DNA from: Pegoplata infirma | Taxonomy: Eukaryota > Arthropoda > Insecta > Diptera > Anthomyiidae | NCBI GenBank assembly: GCA_963921195.1 | Contig: OY992540.1 | Location: 170,779,923-170,843,922 of the forward strand | Direction: 5' to 3' | DNA length: 64,000 bases | Part shown: piece by piece, positions 1 through 12,693 of the stretch | How positions within the stretch are numbered: the first letter of the stretch is position 1 | Layout of the letters: each line of letters starts with the position of its first letter | Program-made: the position numbers and the translations under genes | The notes under the pieces: model-generated | Database searches by the model: none | What the model saw: the letters and a program-made list of their open reading frames with translations, nothing else | Told to the model about the DNA's origin: nothing

Positions 1-446
1 CTGACAAAAAACAACTGACTTATGTAGTAAAAATTACTTACATTTGTAGTCAAAACAACTAAAATGTAGTAAAAATAAAATAATCAATACATATTTTTTT
101 TTTTCAAAACATTTTTCAAAAAAAAAATTGAAGACCAAATTTTTTCCAAGTTTTTTTTTAAAAAAAAAAAGTTGTGAAAAAAAAAAAAACGAAAATTTTT
201 ATTTTTTGAAAAAAAATTTTAAAAATTTTCAGAGATAAAAAAAATAAGATTAACTACTTTAAATAACTGTTACTACATCACAGTACTTTTTTGTTAGTTG
301 TTCAAAAAAACGACTTAAAATAACTAACAGAAATAGTTGTTTGATATTTTTCATACAAAACTAACTGACTTTGTAGTTGAAAACAACTTACTACTGTAAA
401 ATATACAAATAACTAACATGTAGTAACTTACATAATTTTCTGAGTG
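1..446. mobile_element. Palindromic MITE, left end off-window
   Basis: The right end reads TTTTCTGAGTGTAA. The reverse complement of that end (GTAAGTTACTACAT-type motifs) resembles the first 60 bases of the window, so this looks like a small inverted-repeat element whose first few bases lie outside. The middle is poly-A/poly-T with no ORF. TA at 447-448 would be the right-hand target duplication. Superfamily not assigned. Confidence 0.4.
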
Positions 447-448
447 TA

Positions 449-883
449 ACCATATGGGTAAAAAATACTTTTTTGACACCTGTCATATTTGTCGAGTCTG
501 TATTAGTCCGTGCCCAAAATGTAAAAAAATTATCACAGGGATACGAATTTATTTAGTGTTGTTTTTTTTAAGTGTTTATAATTAAATTTAAAATTAAATA
601 TAATAGTACATTCAGACTAGCCTCGAAACCCCGTTGAAAATACGTATTTTCATTTTGAAAACTTTACCGTTCACACTTGAAATTTTTGACACTTATTACG
701 TTTTCAGAATTCACCGAAGAAAATTTGCGATCAAACAGGCATTAAACCCACACAATTAATTAAATTACGCGTTTGTTTACAATATTTTATATATTTTTTT
801 TTTTTTGATTTCAGCTATTTTTTATGAAAATGATAAATTTATACAACCATAGAAATATCTTAGTAGAAAAATTAGTAAACCCA
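449..883. other. Unassigned sequence plus a truncated B end
   Basis: 449-840 holds no ORF or repeat that I recognise. 845-883 matches the CATAGAAATATCTTAGTAG end of family B, so it is probably a broken B copy into which element A1 later inserted. Confidence 0.4.
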
Positions 884-944
884 CACGCAAAAAAAAAAAT
901 CTGTCTCAGATTGAGCAAACCTACTTGGTAAAACTTTTTTCATA

Positions 945-3324
945 CACTCAACCAAAAATCATTGTATTCCCAAAGAAAATCGTTGTAAATTCAACAGAAA
1001 TCATTGTTGATTTTGACCCTACAAATATTTATGTTGATTTCAATAAAAATTGTTGTCAGTTTTTGTAAAAGTTGATCAACTCGTTTTTTTGTTAATCAAC
1101 TCGTATTTTATGTAAATTCAACTCATATTTTTGTTAATATAAGAAATTTTATTATTAAAAAAAAAACTTGTTGTTATTTGTAAATATTCTTTTATTAAGT
1201 ATAAATCACAATATTTTTTTATTTCCGGCTTTTTAAGCTGCAATATTTGAAGATTTTCACAAAGATTTTCACACACACTTCGTTTATTCATGTTATGCAC
1301 CCATTAGCCATTCTCTAATTATCTGATGATACCAAAACAAAATCCTAAAAAAAAAAACAAAAAACGTTTTAATATAGTATGAATCAGTGACGTTCCGTCT
1401 AATGTGCGGAGGTGTTCTCTGAACACCTAGCATTTTTCCCTCAAAAATGTCAGTTTTATATTTTTTTAAAAAGGTTCAAAAATATTTCCGCACATATAAT
1501 TCGTCATGTACTCATAGCAGAAAATGTACACTATCAGTTGGTATATCATTTTTTATTTTCCGTCGCTTCATAAAAAAGTTATGCCAAATTTTGTAAGCAT
1601 TAATGCAATTGTTTCCAACAGTTAAGTGAATGTGCGACAAAATTTAAAGAACAAGCGAAGTTGTTGGGTTGTTCTTAACTTTGTTGCGCACACTCAACTA
1701 GTGTTAAATTACAACAAGCAAATTATAAACTTTTAAAGGCATTTTTGTGCGGCAAATTAAGTAGCACACGTAACTTTAAGAGGTGATATCTTTTTACTGG
1801 AAAGAGCTATTGCTTTAATTTGAAAGCCAAATAATACTTTGGGATTTTATCTAAGGTTCTGAATACGGATATCACTTAAATTATATTAAAAAGGTTCCAA
1901 ATTCTTTTTACATTTTTTTATTGTTTTTAAACAAAAAAAATATTTTATTTTTTTTTTTGTAAATATTGAAAAACATGAAGTTTTGTTTGATGCACGTTAA
2001 TTTTATTGTGATGATGTGAGGAAGAAAATATATCGGCGATTGTTAATATTTTTAATTAAAGGAAGTGAGGTGTATTACGTTTTACCATTTATTTTTGGCA
2101 AAAGAAATTATTTTTCGCCAACATTAATTGTAATTCGTTTTAATTTTTTTTAAATGCAGATGTAGGAATTCTTAAAGATACAAATATTTTTATTTAAAAA
2201 CAAATTTACTGGTTAATTTTTTAAGTAAACTAATAAAGTTAATTACAAAATTATTTTAATGTAGATCTTACAAAACAAGATTTTCTTTCCATTAAATCAC
2301 ACAACTCTACAAATTCACTTTTCCAGCAATAGCAATACATAAACTATATTTATTTTGAATTTTTGATTTAAAATCTGCCTTCCAATTGTTTCTATCACGT
2401 ATCGTTTTTCAGAAAATCGCGTTTGAAAATGCAAAGCCCCAAATTTAGTACTTTTTTTTCACTATTACGTATTTTTACATTGGTGTCAAAAATATGACTT
2501 AATTTTATAAAAAATTAACGTCGTGATTCTAAATCGCATTTTAAAATTAAAATAACTCAACTGTCATCTCTTAATTCCAAATCTGCGATCAACAAATTTC
2601 TAGCAAAATTTCTTGAAAAGGGCAATAAAAAAAATTTTGTTGTTGGGCCGACAAGATAAAGCCCTGGATATGTGCATGTTTTTAAAAATATTTTTTTTAA
2701 ACCAAGAGCATAAGGGTATACCCACCCTTACTTTTTGTAACTGTGCACCGAAAGCCATTTCAAATCAAAACAAGTTCTAAAAATTTTTAATTTTGCGGAA
2801 AAAATTCAATAAATTAAGGAATTGGGTTAGTTTTGTGTTTAAAATATTTTTTTGAAAAAACGTGATACTTCTCTTCCAAAAATTGAGTTGTACCTTGTAA
2901 GGTTAATTTTGTATTAAAGGTGAACACCCTGATGAAAACCTCACGGCACGTCCCTGGTATGAATACATAAAGTTATCAATGTAATTTATTACTTACCAAA
3001 TATTTACAGATCAGATCCTATTTTTATTTATTTTTCTAATATTAAATAATTTTATAAGAAACAAACACATTAAATAATTTTATAAGAGACATTTCACATT
3101 GCTACCAACTCACTCGTTATAATAAAAAAAAAACGAACGAACAGGGTTGTTTTTTCTTTTCTGTTTTATCTATTGAATTCTGTAGACGCCATTGTAATAG
3201 TTGAAACAAGTATACTGATTATTCAACGATATCAACATTAATTTTTGTTGAATACGGCATTATTCTGTAAAACTTGATCTACAATGGGTTTACTAATTTT
3301 TCTACTAAGATATTTCTATGAGTG
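945..3324 (+). mobile_element. Element B1 (family B) split by a hAT element
   Basis: It starts CACTCAACCAAAAATCATTG and ends TTTCTATGAGTG, with TA on both sides (943-944, 3325-3326). The B part is about 0.8 kb; the remainder is the nested hAT element 1385-2956. The terminal repeats share only CACTCA. No coding capacity is seen. Confidence 0.75.
1385..2956. mobile_element. Non-autonomous hAT element, 1.57 kb
   Basis: The ends are CAGTGACGTTCCGTC and, on the other strand, CAGGGACGTGCCGTG, a CAnnGACG-type hAT terminus. The 8-bp target duplication GTATGAAT is present at 1377-1384 and 2957-2964. Other B copies (for example near 11610) show the uninterrupted site. No ORF of useful length. Confidence 0.85.
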
Positions 3325-3802
3325 TACCAAAAAATTTTTTTTACCAAATTTTTGTTAAAATTATGCTTGTCGATGTTAAAGTAACATAATTCATTTTTTA
3401 TGTAAAATTACCAAGTACACTCAACCAAAAATCATTGTATTCCCAAAGAAAATCGTTGTAAATTCAACAGAAATCATTGTTGATTTTGACCCTACAAATA
3501 TTTATGTTGATTTCAATAAAAATTATTGTCAGTTTTTGTAAAAGTTGATCAACTCGTTTTTTTGTAAATCAACTCTTATTTCTCGTAAATTCAACTCATA
3601 TTTTTGTTAATATAAGAAATTTTATTAATAAAAAAAAACTTGTTATTTGTAAATATTCTTTTATTAAGCATAAAACACAATATTTTTGTATTATCGCCGG
3701 CTTTTAAGCTGCAATATTTGAAGATGTTCACAAAGATTTTCACACACACTTCGTTTATTCATGTTATGCACTCATTAGCCATTCTCCAGTTTTCTGATGA
3801 TA

Positions 3803-5096
3803 CACGCAAAAAAAAAATCTGTGTCAGATTGAGCAATCCTACTTGGTAAAACTTTTTTCACACCAAAAAAATTTTTTTACCAAATTTTTGCTAATATTAT
3901 GCTTGTCGATGTTAAAGTAACGTAATTCATTTTTTATGTAAAATAACCAAGTAACATGCACAATAACGCAAATTGCTTGCACAAAAATTTATCGAAAGAA
4001 AACAACAAAAAAACAAATACACACCACCATTTTCATTTTGTATTTTTGTGTGCGTGGCTCGTTTATTTTTTGTGTTATAAAAAAGGAAATTGATAAATAA
4101 AATTAAAATAAATTAATAAATAAATAAAAAAAAATAATTAGTTTTTTAAAAGATAAATAAATGTAAGATAAAAGAATGCTAAAGTTAATTTTGCTGTCAT
4201 AACTTAAAACAGCATTCATTAAGGAAACCAATGGAGTCCCAGACGTATGTTTCGATGAATTACAAATGGAATGATAAAGTGAGTTTACCCCCATTCGGAA
4301 GACACCAATAAGGTTTAATAGATTTTTAGTTAAAAATTAGTATTTGGTAATAATTTTCTATTTTTCAGGGTACTGGTAAATAAATTTTTGGAGCTATGGC
4401 GAATCCTTCACTACAACAAGGAGCGTGGGCACTAGTCCTGCCTTTAGTTATAAAATTATAACCTAAATACTCATTTATATAGCAAAGCCAATGGAGTCCA
4501 GACCGGTTTTAATGGGTTACAAATGGAATGACAAGGTAAGTGTTCCTCCATACCAAGGGACCAATGGAGTTAACTAGTTTTTTAAATTAAAAATTTGTGT
4601 TTTGTAATAATTTTCTATTTTTACAGGATGCTTTTAAATAAATTCGTGAAGCTATAGCGGATCCTTTACTTCAAGAAGAAGCGTAGGCAGCAGTCACTTG
4701 AGAAAATTGTACAAAAAGGGTCAGTTGGTCGGTGGTATATTAAATCCTACACAACATTAATTATATTAATATGGATTTATTCTGTGAAAATTTTAAATTC
4801 AACAAATATACAAATTTTTACAAAAATTTATTGAAAATTTATTTTAGCATAAATGTGGTAATTTTTAGCATTATTTTTAGTCATCTTTTCTAATAATTTT
4901 GATATATTTCACCATATCTCTTTTGGTATATTTTACCAAGTTTTTACTTAAATAGCATTAGCTTTTTCTTCAAAATTTTTTACATAAGGGTTTTGGCTAA
5001 ATTGCGAAAACTACTTCGTCGGTTGTAGTTTTAGCATATTTTTGGTAAAATTATGCCAGATTTTTGCTCACTCCGACACAGATTTTTTTTTGCGTG
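3803..5096. mobile_element. Element A2, uninterrupted family A copy, 1.29 kb
   Basis: Terminal inverted repeats run CACGCAAAAAAAAA-TCTGTGTC on the left and GACACAGATTTTT...TTTGCGTG on the right, with TA duplications at 3801-3802 and 5097-5098. The interior has two tandem modules (about 4230-4400 and 4490-4690). Each is the reverse complement of the core of repeat family D (GGGTATACTCACTTTGTCATTCC type). No ORF. This copy is the reference for family A in this window. Confidence 0.8.
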
Positions 5097-5490
5097 TACC
5101 AAACAAAATCCTTAAAAAAACAAAAAAGTTTTAATACAGTATGAATGCATAAAGTAATCAATGTTTTTTTTTACTTACCAAATATTTACAAATCAGATCC
5201 TATTTTTATTTATTTTTATAATATTAAATATTTTTATAAAAAACAAACACATCAAATAATTTTATAAGAGCCAAACACGTTTCACATTGCTATCAACTCA
5301 CTCGTCACTCGTTAATAATAAAAAAATGAACGAACAGGGTTGTTTCTTCTATTTTTATTTATCTATTGAATTCTGTATAAGCGTTGTAAATACTTGATTC
5401 AACTTTACTGATTATTCAACGATATCAACATTAATTTTTGTTGAATACGGCATTATTCTGTAAAACTTGATCTACAATGGGTTTAGTAAT

Positions 5491-6310
5491 TATACCCTAC
5501 ACCACTCTGTGGTACAGGGTATATTGAGTTTGTGCTGATGTTTGTAACTACCTGAAATATTGGTCCTAGACCTACCTTCAAGTATACCGATCGACTCAGA
5601 ATAACTTTTTGAGTCGATTTAGCGATGTCCGTCCGTCCGTCCGTCTGTCCGTCCGTCCGTCTGTCCATCTATCGGTTTAAGCACGATACAGGTCGCAATT
5701 TTCAATCGATTGACTTGAAATTTAAAACTTAAGCATCTTTTGGCCCAAGGACGAAGCCTATTGAAATTGGAGAAAATCGGTCCACGTAAAGACCTAGCCC
5801 CCATACAAACGCCCCCTTTGGATTCGGCTTTAATGACTCTAATACCCGTATTATAATAGATATCGCTTTGAAATTCAGCAAGTAATCAAATTTTGTATGC
5901 ACAAATCACCATTCCAAATTTCAAAGGAATCGCGTCAGTCCTTCTGGTAGTCCCCATACAAACCACCTTCCCGATATTCACATAATTCCCTCAAAATTCA
6001 TAAAAATGGAAATATTTGATAAAAAATGTATTTCGTGTACTTAAGCAACCTAATCAAATCGGAATATATTGGACCATTTTTGGACTTAGTCCCCCATATA
6101 AAAATTTCGACCGATATTCAGTTAAATTGGTCTATTGACAAAAAAATAAACCAATTCCACTTAAAATTGATCTGTGTGTGTTTCTACACTAAATAAAGAT
6201 CTTACAAAAGATATAATCGGTTCATGTTTGGACTTAAGATTCATTTTCCGGAAAACGATGGTGTAGGGTATCATATGGTCGGTCTTGACCGACTATAATT
6301 TTCTTACTTG
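5491..6310 (+). repeat. Repeat family D, copy D1 (ctacacc subtype)
   Basis: It starts with the hairpin TATACCCTACACCACTCTG / GTGGTACAGGGTATA, carries a TCCGTCCGTCTG microsatellite at about 5625-5668, and ends CTTACTTG. Comparison with other B copies shows clean insertion into ...GTAAT/TTTTTCTACT. No obvious TSD. Apparent reading frames here are products of the TCCGTC repeat. Confidence 0.75.
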
Positions 6311-7835
6311 TTTTTCTACTAAGATATTTCTATGAGTGTAACATGCACAATAACGCAAATTACTTGCAAAAAAAAATTATCAAAAGAAAACAGAAAAAAA
6401 AACAAATACAGACCGCCATTTTCATTTTGTATTTTAGTGTGCGTCGTTCGTTTATTTTTTGTGTTATAAAAACATGAAAAGGAAATTGATAAATAAAATT
6501 AAAATAAATTAATAAATTAAAATAAAGAATTAGTTTTTAAAAGATAAATAAATGTAAGATAAAAGAATGCTAAAGTTAAGTTTGCTGTCATAATTTAAAA
6601 CACCATTCATTTAGAAAAACCAATGGAGTCCCAGACGTATGTTTCGATGAATTACAAATGGAATGATAAAGTGAGTATACCCCCATTCCGAAGACACCAT
6701 TAAGGTTTAATAGATTTTTAGTTAAAAATTATTGTTTGGTAATAATTTTCTATTTTTACAGGGTACTGGTAAATAAATTTTTGAAGCTATGGCGAATCCT
6801 TCACTACAATAAAGAGCGTGAACACCAGTCCTGCCTTTAGTTATAAAATTAAAACCTAAAAACGCAGAGTCAAGGGAGTCCAGACCTGTTTTTGATGAGT
6901 TACAAATGGAATGACAAAGTAAGTGTTCCTCCATACCAAGAGACCAATGGGTTTTACCAGTTTTTTAAATTAAAAATTTATGTTTTGTAATAATTTTCTA
7001 TTTTAACAGGATGCTTTTAAATAAATTCGTGAAGCTATAGCGGATACTTTACTTCAAGAAGAAGCGTACACTCATAGAAATATCTTAGTAGAAAAATTGG
7101 TAAACCCACTGTAGATCAAGTTTTACAGAATTTAACAAAAATCAATGTTGATATTACAAAATTCAATAGTTGAAAAATACAGAGTTGGAAAAAATTGTAT
7201 AAAATATAAGTACATGAAATGTGCAACACTGTTTTTGCTAAGCGCCATTTGTAAATTTGTGTTGTCTTTTACAGAAGGGATGTTTCTCAAAAAAATCTTT
7301 TTTATTACACTGAGGGGAAAAAGCATACTTAAATCAAAAATTTCCATTTTTGATTTAAAAATACTACATTATTTTCCAAAAATTTTATTATTGATACTTA
7401 AGTATGTTGATTTAAAAATAAATATTTTTGTTTTAAAGTTGTCATCCTCGCAATTTAAAAATGAATAATCTTAAATTTATTATGCTGCCGTAAAAAATCG
7501 TTACAAATTTGAATTGTTGTCAATTCAAATCTTTATTTTAAAAACAATATTGTTTAATTTTCAATTTGATGTTAAACAATTTTAATTTTAGTTGTGAATT
7601 GACATTTCGAAATCATATGTCAAATTTTAAGATGAAAACATTTTCAATTTGAACATGTTCATTTTTAAAGAAATGTATTGCGTCATGGCGTGATTTTTGC
7701 AAAAAAAAAAGGAAATTTTTGTTAAAAAAGGAATAATCCCTGAGAAATATATCTGCAAAAAATTAAGTTTGTAGAAAATATCGATAAGTTATGGTAAGTT
7801 ATAAAGTTAAATATGTTTTTTTTTTTTATATCTAA

Positions 7836-7987
7836 AGGTAACTACAGACGACGCAATATTATGTACAATATTCAATTATATTGATCGTGTGTGGGTAAGA
7901 TTGACCATTGTACAATCGTCAATCTAACCCACACACCATCAATATTATTGAATATTGTACATTATATTGCGTCGTCTGTAGGTACCT
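7836..7987. mobile_element. MITE P1, near-perfect hairpin, 152 bp
   Basis: Begins AGGTAACTACAGACGACGC and ends GCGTCGTCTGTAGGTACCT; the two halves are almost complete reverse complements across the whole length. TAA at 7833-7835 and 7988-7990 is the target duplication, which suggests PIF/Harbinger-type mobilisation. A second copy lies at 11935-12086 in the opposite orientation. Confidence 0.8.
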
Positions 7988-8077
7988 TAACACGATTTTG
8001 TTCTTCTTTGGTTTAGGGGCTTCTTTGGTTTAAAAGCGTTGTCGTGGAAAAAATAATTGATGATAATTATAAAATAA

Positions 8078-10724
8078 CACTGTACAACACAAAAAAAAAT
8101 TACAAGGTCAGACCAAAAAAATTCGATAGAAGAGACAAAAAAATATATACGTGTATCGGCGTTTTGAAAGTTTACATCTGGGTTTCATTTTAGGGGGAGG
8201 TAAAGTTTCCCCCAATTGCGAATGTTGTATTGTCAATCGTCATTGAATATCGAGTAAAGCTTACGTTTAAAGTATATAGTGTGTTTAGCAAATTTATGTA
8301 AAATGTTACGGAGAACATTTTTGTGGAATATGTTAACCTTCTAACTCCTCAATTTAAGGGTCTTTTTTGTCCTTATTTTCAAAAAGAGAAAAAATCACAG
8401 TTAAAACGGGGATTTAAGGGGTTTAAATGTTCCGTAAAAATATTCGCCGTGAAATTTTACTATAAGTCCTTGAATACACCAAAACGGAAAACCCAACCAG
8501 AAAGTCAGAAATAAGACATAACAAAAGACAGTTTAGGGTTAATTTCGCATTTATTAAGAAAATCGAGTAAAGCTTACGTTTAAAGTATATGGTGTGTTCA
8601 GCAAATTTATGTCAAATGTTACGGAGAACATTTTTGTAGAATATGTTAACCCTCTAACTCCTCAAAGTAAGGGTATTTTTTGTCTTTCATTTCAAAAAGA
8701 GCAAAAAACACCATTAAAACAGGGAGTTAAAATGTTCCGCAAAAATGTTCGCCGTGAAATTTAACTATAAGTCCCTTTCACGGAAAATATTTTTGCGAAC
8801 CATTTTAACCCCTTAAATACCTGTTTTAATGGTGGTTTTTGCTCTTTTTTTAAAAGAAGGACAAAAAAGACCCTTACCCTAAGGAGTTAGAGGGTTAATA
8901 TATTCTACAAAACTGTTCTCTGTAACATTTTACATACATTTGCTGAACTCACCATACACTTTAAACGTAAGCTTTACTCAATTTTCTTAATAAATGCGAA
9001 ATTAACCCTACACTGAGGGAAAAAAACATATTTAAATCAAATATGTTCGTGTTTATTTTAAGTATGCTACATATTTTTGGAAAAAATTCAAATTTTAATA
9101 TTGTTTTTGATTGATTTTAACATAACATGTTTGTTTTAAAATTGCATACAATTTTGATTTAAAATTGATCACTTTAAATTTAATATGCTGTCATTAAAAG
9201 TCGTTAAAAATTTTAAAAATATCTTGTTCAAATATTTGTATTAAAAACAATATTTTTCATGGTTATTTTAAAGTTGAACAATTTTGTTTTTTGACATTTT
9301 GTTTTTTGACATTTAAAGTTTTTTTTATATAATAAAGTTGGGCAATTTTATTTTAAGTAGAAACAATGTTAAAATATTGTTTTATTATAAAAAGACGTCC
9401 ATTTTTTCACTTCTTTAGATGTGACGAGTTTTAAGTGAAATTTATTAAATTAACTAATATAAAATTTAAAAAAAATAAAAAACTAAAGTGGAAAAGAAAA
9501 TTGTTAACAAAAAAAAACAAAAATAAATCTGAAAAACTTAAAAGACAAAGTGAAAAAATATAAAAACAGAAAAATATAAAAAAGAAAGTGCTAGAGAATG
9601 AGGAGGGGATGTATCTATAAAATTGGCAGAAAATGAAGACTTCTTCAGTTTTTCATATATGGTATATACGTATTTAATCTAAATGTGTTTGTTTTTTATT
9701 TAATTACATTTGTTGTATACAATTATAATTAGATAGAGTGCTACAAGGCTTTGGCTTTGATTTTTTTTATGTATAGCGAAAACCAAAGCCATCAAGCAAT
9801 ATTTAAAGCCAAAGCCTTGGATGTAATTCTACCCTTAAATGTTCAATTAGAGTATACTATACACTATAGTGTTAATTTTTTTTGCTGTGTTATTAAAAAA
9901 TATTGTAAAAATAATTTGAAAATAAAAAAACTAAAACAAAAATACGTATTGTTTTATTTTAAATTTCATGGTTTATAGGTAAGTAAAAAGCTACAAAAGA
10001 CATTTGTCCCATATTAAAATTAATATTGGTCAACTTTAAATTAAAATTTGTTGCATATTTAAATTTAACATGGCCAATTTTAAAACAATATTGTTAAATC
10101 TTAATTTTAAAATGTTGTCCACCAATCGTGGCATGTTAAAAACAACTAGAAACATATTTAAATTAAATAAAAACAAACTTTGTTCTATTTCGTCACCGTT
10201 TTATATTTAATTTAAAGTTGTTTCTGTTTGATTTTAACATTTTTTTTTCTTAGTGTAAGCTCTCTTTGGTTGTGTCTTATTTCTGATATTCTTGTTGAGT
10301 TTTCCGTTTTGGTGTATACAGGGACTTATAGTAAAATTTCACGGCGAATATTTTTGCGGAACATTTAAACCCCTTAAATCCCTGTTTTAATGGTGTTTTT
10401 TGCTTTTTTTGAAAAGGGGGACAAAAAAGACCCTTATCTTGAGGAGTTAGAGGGTTAACATGTTCCACAAAAATGTTCCCCGTAACATTTTACATAAATT
10501 TGCTGAACACACAATATACTTTAAACGTAAGCTTCACTCGATATTCAATGACGATTGACAATACAACATCTGCATTTGGGGGAAACTTTACCTCCCCCTA
10601 AAATGAAACCCAGATGTAAACTTTCAAAACGCCGATACACGTGTATTTTTTTTTTGTCTCTTCTATCAAAATTTTTCGGTCTGACCTTGTAATTTTGGAA
10701 AAAATTTGATTTTGTTGTGCAGTG
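8078..10724. mobile_element. Element H, long inverted-repeat (foldback) element
   Basis: Ends CACTGTACAACA and TGTTGTGCAGTG, with TAA at 8075-8077 and 10725-10727. Outer arms of about 450 bp (8078-8536 and 10257-10724) are reverse complements. Between them lies a second palindrome (8537-9010, centre near 8775) and the C2 insertion. Similar short reading frames appear in both arms (8323-8514 plus, 10277-10468 minus), as expected for inverted copies; I do not call them genes. Confidence 0.7.
9011..10255. mobile_element. Element C2 (family C), 1.25 kb
   Basis: Ends CACTGAGGGAAAAAAACAT and ATTTTTTTTTCTTAGTG with TA at 9009-9010 and 10256-10257. It inserted into H, which itself sits in C1 of the same family. 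It contains a short inverted repeat (CAAGGCTTTGGCTTTG at about 9747 against AAAGCCAAAGCCTTG near 9806). Confidence 0.75.
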
Positions 10725-11259
10725 TAACTTTATAAATCAATTCCCGGAGAGGAAAATAATAAAATAATTAAGTTTAAGAGGTTTAGTATAATAGTTAAAT
10801 TTTTAATTAATATAAGTTTTTACCACAGTCAATATAGTGATAACAGAGTTTATCATTTTACAAGGCTACATTGACTGTTTTGCACATAAAAAAAATCACA
10901 AATCTTATACAAAACTGCATATAAAAACTGCATAAATAAATTGTTTAGTTTAGTATTTAAAAAAAAATTGTTTTAATTAATAAAATAAAATGGAACAACA
11001 TAAAAATAAAGTTATATCAACCTTAAATCAAAAATTTCCCAATTTTAAATTAAAAATGAAGCAACTTTGATTTTAAAACGTTAGATTTTATTCGTTCATT
11101 TTAAAAATGAAAATAAACATTTTCAAATTAAGCAAAAACAAAGTTTGTTGACTTTTGTCACTGTTTTCTTTTTAATTTGAGATTGTTTTTGCTTGATTTG
11201 AAAATTTTTTTTTCTTAGTGTATAAAATTAAAAGAAAATATTTGGTGAGTAATTAACTA

Positions 11260-12143
11260 CACTCAACCAAAAATCATTGTATTCCCAAAGAAAATCGCTG
11301 TAAATTCAACAGAAATCATTGTTGATTTTGACCCTACAAATATTTATGTTGATTTCAATAAAAATTATTGTCAGTTTTTGTAAAAGTTGATCAACTCGTT
11401 TTTTTGTAAATCAACTCTTATTCTTTTATTAAGCATAAATCACAATATTTTTGTATTATCGTCGGCTTTTTAAGCTGCTATATTTAAAGATTTTCACAAA
11501 GATTTGCACACACACTTCGTTTATTCGTGTTATGCACTCATTAGCCATTCTCCAATTTTCTGATGATACCAAACAAAATCCTTAAAAAAACAAAAAAGTT
11601 TTAATATAGTATGAATACATAAAGTAATCAATGTATTTTTTTACTTACCAAATATTTACAAATCAGATTCTATTTTTATTTATTTTTATAATATTAAATA
11701 TTTTTATAAAAAACAAACACATAAAATAATTTTATAAGAGATAAACACGATGCACATTGCTACCAACTCACTCGTCACTCGTTAATAATAAAAAAAATGA
11801 ACGAACAGGGTTGTTTTTTCTATTTTGATTTATCTATTGAATTCTGTATAAGTGTTGTAAAAAGTTGATTCAACTTTACTGATTATTCAACGATATCAAC
11901 ATTAATTTTTGTTGAATACGGCATTATTCTGTAAAGGTACCTACAGACGACGCAATATTATGTACAATATTCAATTATATTGATGGTGTGTGGGTAATAT
12001 TGACGATTGTACAATGGTCAATCTTACCCACACACGATCAATATAATTGAATATTGTACATAATATTGCGTCGTCTGTAGGTACCTTAAAACTTGATCTA
12101 CAATGGGTTTACTAATTTTTCTACTAAGATATTTCTATGAGTG
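11260..12143 (+). mobile_element. Element B6 (family B) inside B3
   Basis: Ends CACTCAACC and TATGAGTG; TA at 11258-11259 and 12144-12145. It carries MITE P2 (11935-12086). It is oriented opposite to the B3 element that hosts it. Confidence 0.75.
11935..12086. mobile_element. MITE P2, near-perfect hairpin, 152 bp
   Basis: Begins AGGTACCTACAGACGACGC and ends GCGTCGTCTGTAGGTACCT. TAA at 11932-11934 and 12087-12089. B1 and B2 give the empty site CTGTAAAACTTG. The loop-proximal bases are the reverse complement of those in P1, so the two copies are in opposite orientation. Confidence 0.85.
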
Positions 12144-12193
12144 TATATTTGTTTTTTTAATGCATTATTAAAGCAATTTTTTATTTTCTTTTA

Positions 12194-12693
12194 CCCGCTG
12201 TCTACACCTGGGAGAAATACTGAGATATTTATATTAAGAAACGTCAAAATCAATCGCAAAGATATTTTTTTCAGGTGTGGACTAAATATTAGTCTCAGTA
12301 TTTGATCTCATCAGATAGTTGTTATGAGATATCTCATAACAACAATCTGATGAGATTGGATGAGATCAAGTGTCAAATTCACTTATATTTGTATGTTTAC
12401 AATTGTTTTTTTGGAGCAAATGGCGTCGAAAAAAGGAAAAATAAATAAATCATTAAAAAATAATTAGATAAGCAAATATATGTGCCTAAATAATAGATTG
12501 AACATATATTTATGATGAATAACATATATAGTTATTCCACGGCTGATTGTAAATTATGAAATTTCACAAGAGCAATTGCAGCTCGTTTTCCACACCACCT
12601 GATATTGAAATAAATGCTGAAATTTCCCTACTGTTTCTCTGCCGACGTTATCTCTGCTTTCATGAAAAAATTCTCCCACGTGTAGATGGTGCG
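12194..12693. mobile_element. PIF/Harbinger-like MITE, 500 bp
   Basis: Ends CCCGCTGTCTACACCTGG and, on the other strand, CGCACCATCTACACGTGG; TTA at 12191-12193 and 12694-12696. The empty site is present at about 13678. It contains an internal palindrome around 12304-12357 (GATCTCATCAGAT...ATCTGATGAGATT). Confidence 0.75.

Larger units (their letters stand above)
3418..6338 (+). mobile_element. Element B2 (family B) carrying A2 and D1
   Basis: Same ends as B1, flanked by TA (3416-3417, 6339-6340). It is interrupted at GATGA-TA by A2 (3803-5096) and near its right end by D1 (5491-6310). It sits inside A1 and itself contains an A copy, so family A transposed both before and after B2 arrived. 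Confidence 0.75.
7308..11220. mobile_element. Element C1 (family C), interrupted
   Basis: Ends CACTGAGGGGAAAAA and TTTTTTTCTTAGTG, TA on each side (7306-7307, 11221-11222). The copy at 13576-13640 shows the empty site. C1 contains MITE P1 (7836-7987) and element H (8078-10724). The subterminal sequence is built of AAATC/GATTTAAA-type words. No transposase seen. Confidence 0.7.

Noticed and set aside
4230..4690. Two tandem exon-intron-exon look-alikes in family A (ATGGAGTCC...AAATGGAATGATAAA/GTGAGT, then TTTTTCAG)
   Set aside because: They looked like captured host exons, but the reverse complement matches the core of repeat family D, and every copy has the same stop after the 'acceptor'. Repeat similarity explains them better.
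7145..7468. 107-codon plus-strand frame
   Set aside because: Crosses the junction of element B3 with C1 (7308), so it is an accident of insertion.
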